Shown one piece after another: positions 24,860 to 33,008 of a stretch of 64,000 nucleotides of DNA. The position numbers were made by a program, and so were the translations under genes. This DNA is from Dyella_D sp052115385 (lineage in GTDB: Bacteria > Pseudomonadota > Gammaproteobacteria > Xanthomonadales > Rhodanobacteraceae), in contig NZ_JBFRGP010000006.1 in the NCBI RefSeq assembly GCF_052115385.1, forward strand, positions 1 to 64,000, given 5' to 3'. Every line of letters begins with the position of its first letter. The first letter of the stretch is position 1. The notes below the pieces were generated by a model that saw only the letters and a list, made by a program, of their open reading frames with translations, was not told the DNA's origin and searched no databases.

Positions 24860-24896
24860 GTAGGTTGGGGTGAGCCACCGGCTCACCCCAACCTAC
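24860..24896. repeat. REP/BIME-type palindrome, copy 2 (single hairpin)
   Basis: Two perfect 17-bp arms (GTAGGTTGGGGTGAGCC and complement) are separated by three bases. It lies between convergent genes and supplies the last codons and stop codon of the phosphatase-like gene. Confidence 0.9.
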
Positions 24897-25221
24897 TTAA
24901 GAGCGGGCCGGCCTTGCGCAGCAGCAGCTCGACCAGTTCGGGTTGCATGAAGTCGTAGTCGTCGGGAATACCCAGCACCACCACGCGCTTGTCCTTGAGC
25001 TGCCGCGCATAGCGCGACTGCAGCCGGCGCCGGTGCGCGTGCTCCATCACCACGATGAGCTCGGCCCAATCGACGTGCTCAGCCGACAGCGGCGTCTCCG
25101 CATCCGGCGCCAGCCCGGCGGAATCCACGGCCACGCCGGGCCATTCGCGGAACACCTGCTCCGCGGTCGGACTGCGCAAGCGGTTGCGGCTGCACAGGAA
25201 CAGGACGCGCAAGGCGCTCAT
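24883..25221 (-). CDS. Low-molecular-weight tyrosine-phosphatase-like protein
   Basis: The 112-residue protein begins with VLFLCSRNRLRSPTAE, a C-x5-R-S phosphate-binding loop (Cys10, Arg16) as in low-molecular-weight protein tyrosine phosphatases. The C-terminal IPDDYDFMQPELVELL resembles the general-acid region, but with DDY in place of the usual DPY. It is shorter than typical enzymes (about 150), so activity is uncertain. The last codons and the TGA lie within the REP hairpin 24860-24896. The start overlaps the stop of the gamma carbonic anhydrase gene by four bases (ATGA), indicating translational coupling. Confidence 0.82.
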   Translation of the reverse strand: MSALRVLFLCSRNRLRSPTAEQVFREWPGVAVDSAGLAPDAETPLSAEHVDWAELIVVMEHAHRRRLQSRYARQLKDKRVVVLGIPDDYDFMQPELVELLLRKAGPLLSRLG

Positions 25222-25754
25222 CCCGCGGCGAGGTACTCATCTTTCAAGCGCACGTAGTGATCGGCCGAATAGTGCAGCTGCTCGATCTGCCGGTCGCTCA
25301 GCAAGCGCACGCACTTGGCCGGATTGCCCACCCACAGTTCGCGCTCGCCCACCACCTTGCCGGGCGGGATCACCGCTCCCGCGGCGACGAAGCCGTACTT
25401 CTTCACCGTGGCGCCGTCGAGCACGGTGGCGTGCATGCCGATCAGGCAGTAGTCCTCGATGGTGCAGGCATGGATCACCGCGGCGTGGCCGATGGTGACG
25501 CCTTCGCCGACCAGGGTGGGAAAGCCGCCGGGCGAGTACGGGCCGTCGTGCGTGACGTGCACGATGCTGCCGTCCTGCACATTGCTGCGCGCGCCGATGC
25601 GGATGTGGTGCACGTCGCCGCGCAGCACGGCGCCGGGCCAGATGGAGACGTCGTCGCCCAGTTCCACGGCGCCGATGACGGTGGCGGCGGGGTCGACGTA
25701 GACGCGGGCGCCGAGGGTGGGGGCGATGCCCCGGTAGGTGCGGAGGTTGGTCAT
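25218..25754 (-). CDS. Gamma-class carbonic anhydrase family protein (YrdA-like)
   Basis: The 178-residue protein is a left-handed beta-helix built of hexapeptide repeats. The three metal-ligand histidines of the family are present at 66 (GSIVHVTH), 90 (VTIGHA) and 95 (VIHAC), with Arg/Asp in LRGDVHH. Family members bind zinc or iron and some hydrate CO2, although many YrdA-type proteins lack measured activity. The start at 25754 fits the family length. It overlaps the phosphatase-like gene by four bases. Confidence 0.92.
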   Translation of the reverse strand: MTNLRTYRGIAPTLGARVYVDPAATVIGAVELGDDVSIWPGAVLRGDVHHIRIGARSNVQDGSIVHVTHDGPYSPGGFPTLVGEGVTIGHAAVIHACTIEDYCLIGMHATVLDGATVKKYGFVAAGAVIPPGKVVGERELWVGNPAKCVRLLSDRQIEQLHYSADHYVRLKDEYLAAG

Positions 25755-25803
25755 CTGTGTATTGTCCGCGGGGGGCGGGGGTAGCGCTAGGGCGCGTGCC
25801 CTT

Positions 25804-25830
25804 GTGTTGCATTGACCAGTCGAAACCGCC
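25804..25830 (+). repeat. 27-bp direct repeat, left copy
   Basis: GTGTTGCATTGACCAGTCGAAACCGCC is matched at 26287-26313 with one substitution, 483 bp away in the same orientation. The two copies flank the repeat cluster and the small reading frame at 26102. Confidence 0.75.
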
Positions 25831-25921
25831 GCGCGCCCTTCAACGTGCCGTTGCGAAGAGGACGTTCAAGAACTCAGGCCCGCTTGGGTGCTGCACGTTA
25901 CCTCCACCTCCCAGTTCGAAT

Positions 25922-25971
25922 CCTTCTCCCTCCGGGAGAAGGTGCCGGCAGGCGGATGAGGGTTCGGGCGG
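25922..25971. repeat. Remnant of the 198-bp element
   Basis: The left end CCTTCTCCCTCCGGGAG is joined directly to a GGCGGATGAGGGTTCGGGCGG segment, so most of the interior and the right end of the element are missing. Confidence 0.7.
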
Positions 25972-25996
25972 AGCGTGGAGTGAAACCTCGCAGCAC

Positions 25997-26092
25997 CGGC
26001 GTAGGTTGGGGTGAGCCGCAGGCGAACCCCAACGGTGCGGGGCGTTTGAATGTGGTGATGCTGGGGTTCGCCTGTGGCTCACCCCAACCTAC
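25997..26092. repeat. REP/BIME-type palindrome, copy 3
   Basis: The CGGCGTAGGTTGGGGTGAGCC arm is repeated in inverted form 28 bp later with one change. It lies just downstream of the small minus-strand reading frame ending at 26102. Confidence 0.85.
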
Positions 26093-26101
26093 TCCGCGCG
26101 C

Positions 26102-26263
26102 TTACGCGGCCAGGTCCTCCATCAGCTCATTCACTTCATCGAGTCGATAGCTGAGCGACTCTGCGTAGCGGCTCAGGTAATGCACGGCGGTGAATACACC
26201 TTCGACGCATGTCGGTGGCAACGGCCATTCGCCATCCTGTGCAGGCACATTGCATGCCTGCAT
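26102..26263 (-). CDS. Possible small protein, 53 aa
   Basis: The frame from ATG 26263 encodes an acidic helical peptide (PPTCVEGVFTAVHYLSRYAESLSYRLDEVNELMEDLAA at its end, split here by position: residues 17-53). It reminds me of short XAC0095-like proteins of xanthomonads, but only loosely. The frame is open further upstream to 26428, where it crosses the 27-bp repeat and loses protein character. No strong ribosome-binding site is seen. Confidence 0.4.
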   Translation of the reverse strand: MQACNVPAQDGEWPLPPTCVEGVFTAVHYLSRYAESLSYRLDEVNELMEDLAA

Positions 26264-26286
26264 ATCCCGGTCGTCATCACCATGTG

Positions 26287-26313
26287 GTGTTGCATTGACC
26301 AGTTGAAACCGCC
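26287..26313 (+). repeat. 27-bp direct repeat, right copy
   Basis: This matches 25804-25830 with one C-to-T difference at position 18 of the repeat. Flanking sequence on both sides is unrelated. Confidence 0.75.
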
Positions 26314-26396
26314 CCAGCAAAGAAAAAGTAACTCGGGCGCCGGCAGGCGCACGAAATGCCCGCTGCACAAGCGGCCAAATCGCGCCACCGCGACAA

Positions 26397-28124
26397 TCAG
26401 GCGCGTTCGAGCACGCGCACCGTCTCACGATACCCCGCCTCTACCGCGCGCTCCCAATCCCCCCAATCGAGCACACTCACATGCTCCAGCGGTGGCGTCA
26501 CCAACACATCCGCCAGGCCACGCCGATGCTCGCTGGCGCCCTCGCTGTTGACCATCGCCGCCCGCACCAGCGTGGAAACCAGGCCGGGCCGCTGGATCGC
26601 CTGACGTTGCAGCAGCAAGCGCCACCACGGCGGCGTGCTGTACTCCTCGGCGGTGGTCAGCAGCGAGATGTCGGCGCGGATATCCACCGCGGTGACGTGC
26701 GCCACGCCATCGGCGGCCATCACATCGGTCGGCAGGTTGTCGACCAGCGCGCCATCCACATACACCCGTCCGCGATGCAGCACCGGCGGCAACACGCCGG
26801 GAATCGCGCTGGAAGCACGCAGCCACATCCACAACGGCCCGCCCCGCTGCACCACCATGCCGTCGCCGGACAGACACGTGGCCACGCAGAAGAACGGCAA
26901 CGTGAGGTCTTCGATCTCCAGCGCGCCGAACGCGCGGCGCAGCATGCTGGCGGCGCGGCGGCCGCGGGTGAGGGCCACCACCGGCAGGGTCCAGTCCGAC
27001 AGCGGCCGGCCTTGCACGAAGGCGCGGCGGTAGACCTCGGTCATTTCTTCCAGGCCCCAGCCCGCCGCCACGCCGGCGCCGATGATCGCGCCGATGCTGG
27101 TGCCGCCGACGCAGTCGAATTCATGGCCGGCCTCCTTCAGCGCACGCAAGGCACCGAGATGGGCCAACCCGCGCGCGCCGCCGCCGGCCAGCACCAGGCC
27201 GCGCGCATGGCCGCTGACCAGCCGCGCCAGCCGCGCGATGTCCGCCTGGCCGCCGACATGGTGGTGCTGCAGTTCGCCGCTGAACGGTGCACGCCAGCGC
27301 TGTGCCGCGCCCAGGCTGGGCTGGCGGCCCGGCTGCAGCAGGATCAGATGGCGCGGCCGATGCCCGACGCGCGAAGGATCGAGGATCGCCGCCTCCGGCC
27401 ATGGCCGCGCCGGCCGCGCCGCGGTAGCCGGCAACAGCAATACATCTGCCTGGCGCAGGCATCGTTGGCGCCACAGCGGATCGCCCTTGGTGTCCAGATA
27501 GATCACGAAGCGCACCTGCGCTTCGCGCGCGGCGAACCAGTCGCTGCCGCGGCCGGCGCCCTGCTCGCCATCGATCACCGCGCAGCTTCCATACGCTTCC
27601 AGCGCCATCGCCAGCTGCATGGCCAGGGTGCGCGCCGGTACCTCGGCGTCCGACGGCAGCAGCGCGAAGGTACGCGCCACGCCGGGGCTTTCCTCCTTGC
27701 GCAGGCGTCGCTGCAGGCGCGCGATGGCCACGCGGGCGATTCCGAGCATGGCTTGCGGATGGCGCCCGGCCAGCACTTCGAATGCAGCGCGATCCAGCCG
27801 CAACAACTCGCAGTCGCGCAGGGCGCGCACGGTGAGCTGGCGGGTGTCGCCGCCGATCAGGCCGATCTCGCCCACGCTGTCGCCGGCGGAGACCAGATGC
27901 ACCAGGCGTGCCGGGTCGTCCTCGTCGAACAGGCCGAGGCTGCCGCTGACCAGCAGATACATGGCATCGGCGGTCTCGCCGGCCTTGAACAGGGGCCGGC
28001 CGCCGGGAAGGCTGAACCAGACCAGGCGCGCGGCCAGGTCGGCCAGGGCCTCGTCGCCGAGGTGGCCGAACACGTCGCTTTGACGTAACAGGTCGCTGAA
28101 ATCCGTTTGACGCATAAAGGCCAT
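26397..28124 (-). CDS. Patatin-like phospholipase with cyclic-nucleotide-binding domain
   Basis: The 575-residue protein has an N-terminal cNMP-binding fold (about 10-130; GRPLFKAGETADAMYLLVSGSLGL and SVGEIGLIGGD). A linking region follows, then a patatin/NTE-type phospholipase domain: oxyanion loop LVLAGGGARGLAHLGAL, nucleophile elbow GGTSIGA (Ser343) and VDGALVDNLP carrying the catalytic Asp. The layout matches bacterial relatives of neuropathy target esterase, which hydrolyse lysophospholipids at membranes. The ATG at 28124 has no ribosome-binding site; a -10-like TATAGC ends 10 bases before it, suggesting a nearly leaderless message. It is divergent from prlC. Confidence 0.88.
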   Translation of the reverse strand: MAFMRQTDFSDLLRQSDVFGHLGDEALADLAARLVWFSLPGGRPLFKAGETADAMYLLVSGSLGLFDEDDPARLVHLVSAGDSVGEIGLIGGDTRQLTVRALRDCELLRLDRAAFEVLAGRHPQAMLGIARVAIARLQRRLRKEESPGVARTFALLPSDAEVPARTLAMQLAMALEAYGSCAVIDGEQGAGRGSDWFAAREAQVRFVIYLDTKGDPLWRQRCLRQADVLLLPATAARPARPWPEAAILDPSRVGHRPRHLILLQPGRQPSLGAAQRWRAPFSGELQHHHVGGQADIARLARLVSGHARGLVLAGGGARGLAHLGALRALKEAGHEFDCVGGTSIGAIIGAGVAAGWGLEEMTEVYRRAFVQGRPLSDWTLPVVALTRGRRAASMLRRAFGALEIEDLTLPFFCVATCLSGDGMVVQRGGPLWMWLRASSAIPGVLPPVLHRGRVYVDGALVDNLPTDVMAADGVAHVTAVDIRADISLLTTAEEYSTPPWWRLLLQRQAIQRPGLVSTLVRAAMVNSEGASEHRRGLADVLVTPPLEHVSVLDWGDWERAVEAGYRETVRVLERA

Positions 28125-28224
28125 GGTAGGGCGCGCTATATGACACCCCGGCGTAAGCCCCGCCTGCTCCGGCCTTGATTTCGCCCAGGCCCGTCGCCAC
28201 GCTGGCGCTCCCAAGGAGAGACGC

Positions 28225-30342
28225 ATGGCTCACGAAAACATCGCCCGGGATACCCAGGCGCACGCCGACCCGGCCCTCGAAAACGCGGCCCACGAAAACC
28301 CGCTGCTGGCCGACGCCGGCCTGCCGGCGTTCTCGCGCATCAAGCCGGCGCATGTCGGCCCCGCCATCGACGAGCTGCTGGCCGACTACCGCGTGGCGAT
28401 CGACCAGCTCACCGCCGCCGGCGGCCCGCGCGATTTCGCCGGCGTGATGCTGGCGCAGGAACGCCTGGAGCAGCGCGTGTCGCGCGCCTGGGCGCCGGTG
28501 GGCCATCTGCATTCCGTCGCCGACAGCGAAGCGCTGCGCGAGGTCTATGGTCCGGCCGAGGAAAAGCTCACCGAGCACGCCATCGAGCTGGGCCAGAACC
28601 GCGAGTTGTACAAAGCCGTGCAGGCGCTGGCCGACGCACCCGATTTCGCCGCGCTGGCGCAGCCGGAGCGCACCCTGGTCGAGCATGCGCTGCGCGATTT
28701 CCGCCTGTCCGGCGTCGCCCTGGAGGAACCGGAGCGCACGCGCTACCGCGAGATCGGCGTGGAGCTGAGCAAGCTGTCCACCGAGTTCTCCAACGCCGTG
28801 CTCGACGCCACCGACGCCTGGCACCAGCACGTCACCGACGAGCGCGATCTCGCCGGCATCCCCGAGTCCGGCCGCGCCGTGCTGCGCCAGTACGCGCGCG
28901 AGCAGAACCTGGACGGTTACCTGGTCACGCTCAAGCAGCCCAGCGTGCAGGCGGTGCTGACTTATGCCGACAACCGCAGCCTGCGCGAGCGCGTGTACTG
29001 GGCCTACCAGACGCGCGCATCGGACCAGGGCCCGCACGCCGGCAAGTTCGACAACGGCCCGCGCATCGAGCGCATCGTCGCGCTGCGCCACGAAGCCGCG
29101 CAGCTGCTGGGCTTCGCCAATGCGGCCGAGGAATCGCTGGCGACCAAGATGGCGGCTTCGCCCACCGAGGTGATGGAGTTCCTGCACGACCTGGCCCAGC
29201 GCGCCCGTCCGGTGGCGCGCGAGGAGCTGGCGAGCCTGCGCGAGTTCGCGGCGAAGGAACTGAAGCTGGACAACCTCGAATCCTGGGACGTGGCGTACGC
29301 CTCCGAGAAACTGCGCCAGCGCAGTTACGACCTGGACGAAGAGCAGCTCAAGCCGTACTTCCCGCTGCCGGCGGTGATCGACGGCCTGTTCGGCCTGGTG
29401 CAGCAGCTTTACGGCGTGACGCTGGCGCCGCGCGACGGTGTCGACGTATGGCATCCGGACGTGCGCTATTACGACGTGCGCGACGCCAGCGGCCGCGTCT
29501 TCGCCGGCGCTTATGTCGACCTCTACGCGCGTTCCGGCAAGCGCGGCGGCGCCTGGATGGACGTATGCCGCTCGCGTTTCCGCGAGGGCGAGCAGGAGCA
29601 GCTGCCGGTCGCCTTCCTCACCTGCAATTTCGCGCCGCCGACCGAAGGCCGCCCGGCCCTGCTCACGCATGACGACGTGCTGACCCTGTTCCACGAATTC
29701 GGCCACGGCCTGCACCATCTGCTGACCGAGATCGCGCTGCCGTCGATCGGTGGCATCGACGGCGTGGAATGGGACGCGGTGGAATTGCCCAGCCAGTTCA
29801 TGGAGAACTTCGGCTGGCATCGCCAGGCGCTCGATCTGTTCGCGCGCCATTGGCAGACCGGCGAGCCGCTGCCGGAGGAACTGTTCCAGCGCATGCTGGC
29901 CGCGCGGCATTTCCACGCCGGCCTGTTCCTGGTGCGGCAGCTGGAATTCGCCATGTTCGATTTCCGCCTGCACCTGCAGTACGAAGCGGCGCAGGGCGCG
30001 CGCCCGCTCGGCGTGCTGGAGGAAGTGCGGCGCGAGGTGGCAGTGCTGCATCCGCCGATCTGGCAGCGCTTCCCGAACAGCTTCACGCATGTCTTCGCCG
30101 GCGGCTATGCCGCGGGCTACTACAGCTATCTGTGGGCGGAGCTGCTCAGTGCGGATGCGTTCGGTGCGTTCGAGGACGTCGCGCAGGCCGGCGGCAGCGT
30201 GATCGACCGCGCTACCGGCGAACGCTTCCGCCGCGAGGTGCTGGCCGTCGGCGCCAGCCGCCCGGCGCTGGACAGTTTCGTCGCCTTCCGCGGCCGCAAG
30301 CCGGAGCCCGATGCGCTGCTGCGCAGCCATGGGCTGATCTGA
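28225..30342 (+). CDS. prlC: Oligopeptidase A, M3 metallopeptidase
   Basis: This 705-residue cytoplasmic zinc peptidase degrades short peptides, including cleaved signal peptides. The zinc-binding HEFGH motif spans residues 490-494, with the third ligand Glu in GVEWDAVELPSQFMENF downstream. The overall length and the closing YSYLWAELLSADAFGAF segment match PrlC. The N-terminus has about 20 extra residues of repeated Ala/His/Glu-rich sequence (HENIARD, HENPLL) before the usual NPLL start. AAGGAGAGACGC precedes the ATG at 28225. Confidence 0.95.
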   Translation: MAHENIARDTQAHADPALENAAHENPLLADAGLPAFSRIKPAHVGPAIDELLADYRVAIDQLTAAGGPRDFAGVMLAQERLEQRVSRAWAPVGHLHSVADSEALREVYGPAEEKLTEHAIELGQNRELYKAVQALADAPDFAALAQPERTLVEHALRDFRLSGVALEEPERTRYREIGVELSKLSTEFSNAVLDATDAWHQHVTDERDLAGIPESGRAVLRQYAREQNLDGYLVTLKQPSVQAVLTYADNRSLRERVYWAYQTRASDQGPHAGKFDNGPRIERIVALRHEAAQLLGFANAAEESLATKMAASPTEVMEFLHDLAQRARPVAREELASLREFAAKELKLDNLESWDVAYASEKLRQRSYDLDEEQLKPYFPLPAVIDGLFGLVQQLYGVTLAPRDGVDVWHPDVRYYDVRDASGRVFAGAYVDLYARSGKRGGAWMDVCRSRFREGEQEQLPVAFLTCNFAPPTEGRPALLTHDDVLTLFHEFGHGLHHLLTEIALPSIGGIDGVEWDAVELPSQFMENFGWHRQALDLFARHWQTGEPLPEELFQRMLAARHFHAGLFLVRQLEFAMFDFRLHLQYEAAQGARPLGVLEEVRREVAVLHPPIWQRFPNSFTHVFAGGYAAGYYSYLWAELLSADAFGAFEDVAQAGGSVIDRATGERFRREVLAVGASRPALDSFVAFRGRKPEPDALLRSHGLI

Positions 30343-30474
30343 TCGGCGGGGCTCGGCTCGCGGCAAGGCGCGCTGGCACTCGTGCTAAGTCACCGGTAAC
30401 GGGGTGCCGGGGGAGGCCGGTCACAGGCTGGCCTCCCCGCCGCATGGCGGAGTGCCGAACCGGCGGCATCCCCC

Positions 30475-30480
30475 TACAAT
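30475..30480 (+). promoter_or_regulatory. -10 box next to xthA start
   Basis: TACAAT ends seven bases before the xthA ATG at 30488, so the predicted transcription start coincides with the start codon and the message may be leaderless. No -35 consensus is evident. Confidence 0.4.
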
Positions 30481-30487
30481 GCCGGCC

Positions 30488-31255
30488 ATGAAAATCGCCT
30501 CCTGGAACGTCAATTCGCTCAAGGTCCGCCTGCCGCAGCTCACCGAGTGGGCGGCCGAGGCCAAGCCCGACGTCATCGCGCTGCAGGAAACCAAGCTGGA
30601 GGACGCCAAGTTCCCCGTCGACGAGCTGGCCGCGGCCGGCTATCGCGCGGTGTACTCCGGCCAGAAGACCTACAACGGCGTGGCCATCCTCGCCCGCGAA
30701 GAGCCGACCGATGTGATCACCGACATCCCCGGCCTGGACGACCCGCAGCGGCGCATCCTCGCCGCCACTGTCGGCGGCGTGCGCGTGGTGGACTTGTACG
30801 TGGTCAACGGCAAGGCAGTCGGCGACGAGAAATACGCCTACAAGCTCGACTGGCTGGCCAAGGTGCGCGACTTCCTGGAAGCGGAACATCGACGCCATCC
30901 GAAGCTGGTGGTGCTGGGCGATTTCAACATCGCGCCGGACGACCGCGACGTCTACGATCCGGTGACCTGGGGCGAGGACGTGCTGTGCTCGCCGCCGGAG
31001 CGCGCCGCGCTCAAGGCGATCACCGAGCTGGGCCTGCACGACAGCTTCCGCCTGTTCGAACAGGAGGGCGGACACTTCAGCTGGTGGGACTACCGTCAGG
31101 CGGCGTTCCGGCGCAACATGGGTTTGCGCATCGATCTGATCCTGGTCGGCGACGCGCTGAAACAAGCGGTGAAGGCGGCAGCCATCGACCGCACGCCGCG
31201 CCGCTGGGAAAGGCCTTCGGACCACACGCCGGTGACGCTGGATCTGGATATCTGA
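30488..31255 (+). CDS. xthA: Exodeoxyribonuclease III
   Basis: The 255-residue exonuclease/AP endonuclease of base-excision repair has the family motifs in order: MKIASWNVNSLKVRL at the start, LQETKLED (metal-binding Glu), GDFNIAPDDRDVYDP (catalytic Asp/Asn), and WWDYRQAAFRRNMGLRIDLIL and RPSDHTPV (catalytic His) at the end. The start at 30488 fits the conserved N-terminus; an in-frame ATG at 30479 is less likely. The stop codon overlaps the start of the next gene (TGATG), so the two are translationally coupled. Confidence 0.95.
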   Translation: MKIASWNVNSLKVRLPQLTEWAAEAKPDVIALQETKLEDAKFPVDELAAAGYRAVYSGQKTYNGVAILAREEPTDVITDIPGLDDPQRRILAATVGGVRVVDLYVVNGKAVGDEKYAYKLDWLAKVRDFLEAEHRRHPKLVVLGDFNIAPDDRDVYDPVTWGEDVLCSPPERAALKAITELGLHDSFRLFEQEGGHFSWWDYRQAAFRRNMGLRIDLILVGDALKQAVKAAAIDRTPRRWERPSDHTPVTLDLDI

Positions 31256-31953
31256 TGAATACAACGAAGACCGACTGGCCCAGTTCGCTCACGGACGACG
31301 AACTCGACGAGCTGGACCGCTATCTCCGCGCCCACTCAGGCGACGGCGACCTGCTGCTCGACGGCGTGCACGGCATGCTCTCGGCGCTGACCGTCGGCCC
31401 CGTGCCGGTACTGCCGGAAGAATGGCTGCCGGAAGTGCTGCACGAGCCGTTCGCCGACGAGGAAGAAGGCAACCGCGTGCTGGCGCTGCTGGCCAAGCTC
31501 AACGACTCGATCGCCGCCGAACTCGATGTCGACGCGTACGAGCCGATCCTCGGCGAAGTCGACACCGAGACCGGCCCGACGCTGTCCGCGGCCGGCTGGT
31601 GCGAAGGCTTCAGCCGCGCCATCGACCTGCGCGCCGGCCTGTGGGAAAAGCGCCTGGCCGACGATGCGTCGCTGATGGAGCTGCTCGGCCCCGTGATGGC
31701 GCTGGCCGTCGACGAAGGCATTCTCAGCGCCGACACCGATTTCGAAAAGCTCGGCGACGACGAATACGACGAGTGCCTGGCCCAGCTGCCTGCGGTGCTG
31801 GCGGCCGTCGAGCATTACTGGCAGCAGCACCCGGTCACCGAGACCGACATGGAGGCGATGACCCAGGCCGCCCCCAGCAGCGCCGCCGGCGGCAGCGAGG
31901 ACGACGGCGGCCAGGCGCCGCCGCGGAATCGCAGCGGCCACTGGCTGCACTGA
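31255..31953 (+). CDS. YecA/UPF0149-family protein
   Basis: The 232-residue acidic cytoplasmic protein has the YecA (UPF0149) pattern: LTDDELDELDRYL at the start, LLLDGVHGMLSALTVGP in the middle and AAGWCEGFSRAIDLRAGLW. The usual C-terminal SEC-C zinc-binding motif is missing; instead it ends in a Ser/Gly/Asp-rich tail and NRSGHWLH. Function is not established. It overlaps xthA by one base and is presumably on the same message. Confidence 0.85.
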   Translation: MNTTKTDWPSSLTDDELDELDRYLRAHSGDGDLLLDGVHGMLSALTVGPVPVLPEEWLPEVLHEPFADEEEGNRVLALLAKLNDSIAAELDVDAYEPILGEVDTETGPTLSAAGWCEGFSRAIDLRAGLWEKRLADDASLMELLGPVMALAVDEGILSADTDFEKLGDDEYDECLAQLPAVLAAVEHYWQQHPVTETDMEAMTQAAPSSAAGGSEDDGGQAPPRNRSGHWLH

Positions 31954-32043
31954 CGCCAAGGGAAACAATCCGTTCGCGCGGCGCCGCTTGGACCAGACGG
32001 ACCGCGCAACCATCATGTGGCGCATTCCTTAGAGGAGCCCATC

Positions 32044-32877
32044 ATGAGCGAGCGCAAGATCAGCCACCGCATCCGCGGCACCGACACCTCCGACGGCGCG
32101 GGCGTCCGGCTCAAGCGCATCATCGGCCAGCCCGGCCTGGACATGGTCGACCCGTTCCTGCTGCTGGACGAATTCCGCTCCGACACGGCGGACGACTACC
32201 TGGCCGGCTTTCCCGAGCATCCGCACCGCGGCTTCGAGACGGTGACCTACATGCTCGCCGGCCATATGCGCCACGGCGACAACCACGGCAACCAGGGCGA
32301 CCTCGGCCCCGGCAGCGTGCAATGGATGACCGCCGGCCGCGGCATCCTGCATTCGGAAATGCCGCAACAGGAAAACGGCCTGATGTGGGGTTTCCAGCTG
32401 TGGGTGAACCTGCCGGCGAAGGACAAGCTGACCGCGCCGCGCTACCAGGACATCGACCCCGCACGCATTCCCACCGTGCATCCGCAGGATGGCGTGGAAG
32501 TGAAGATCATCGCCGGCGAGCTGTTCGGCGCGGCTGGTCCGGTCGCGGGTATCGCCACGGCGCCGGTGTACCTCGATATCGCCCTGCAGCCGGGTGCGCA
32601 GCTGGAAGTGCCGCTGCCGGAAGGCCATAGCGCCTTCGCCTACGTGTTCGACGGCGCCGATGCGCAGGTCGCCGGCGACGTGCTCCACCGTAGCGAGCTG
32701 GCCGTGCTGTCCAAGGGCGGCTCGGTGCGCATCGCCGGCCGCGACGCCCCGGCGCGCGTGTTGCTGGTGGCCGGCAAGCCGCTGGGTGAAAGCGTGGCGC
32801 GCTATGGACCGTTCGTGATGAACACGCCTGAGGAGATTCACCAGGCCATTGCGGATTTCCGCGCGGGCAAGTTCTAA
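32044..32877 (+). CDS. Pirin family protein
   Basis: The 277-residue bicupin protein has the pirin metal site in its N-terminal cupin: His59 and His61 in EHPHRGFET, then His103 and Glu105 in ILHSEMP. Bacterial pirins include quercetin 2,3-dioxygenases and regulators of stress metabolism; the role here is open. GAGGAG precedes the ATG at 32044. A REP palindrome follows the stop codon. Confidence 0.92.
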   Translation: MSERKISHRIRGTDTSDGAGVRLKRIIGQPGLDMVDPFLLLDEFRSDTADDYLAGFPEHPHRGFETVTYMLAGHMRHGDNHGNQGDLGPGSVQWMTAGRGILHSEMPQQENGLMWGFQLWVNLPAKDKLTAPRYQDIDPARIPTVHPQDGVEVKIIAGELFGAAGPVAGIATAPVYLDIALQPGAQLEVPLPEGHSAFAYVFDGADAQVAGDVLHRSELAVLSKGGSVRIAGRDAPARVLLVAGKPLGESVARYGPFVMNTPEEIHQAIADFRAGKF

Positions 32878-32890
32878 GCCGCACGACACG

Positions 32891-32995
32891 CGTAGGTTGG
32901 GGTGAGCCGAAGGCGAACCCCAACATTCGAGCGTCAGATGGTGTCGATGGACTGGCGGCGATGTTGGGGTTCGCTGTCGCTCACCCCAACCTACG
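32891..32995. repeat. REP/BIME-type palindrome, copy 4
   Basis: Inverted CGTAGGTTGGGGTGAGC arms enclose about 38 bp. This copy is slightly degenerate (GCCGAAGGC in one arm, TCGCTGTCGC in the other). It lies between the convergent pirin and glycosidase-like genes. Confidence 0.85.
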
Positions 32996-33008
32996 TGGCG
33001 GCGAGGAT

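Larger units (their letters stand above)
25755..26101. other. Repeat-filled intergenic region
   Basis: No gene is supported in this stretch. It holds one member of a 27-bp direct repeat (25804), the remnant of the 198-bp element (25922) and a REP palindrome (25997), making it the densest repeat cluster in the window. Confidence 0.65.

Noticed and set aside
25914..25940. AGTTCGAATCC resembling a tRNA T-loop
   Set aside because: No acceptor, D or anticodon stem can be built around it, and it adjoins the repeat remnant.
25757..26150. Short frames covering the repeat cluster
   Set aside because: Their coding sequence is made almost entirely of REP and element sequence and reappears in the other copies, so it is not a gene.
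27121..30366. Open frame of more than 1000 codons antisense to prlC
   Set aside because: prlC is intact on the plus strand with its HEFGH motif; the antisense frame also overlaps the patatin-like gene and has no recognisable fold.
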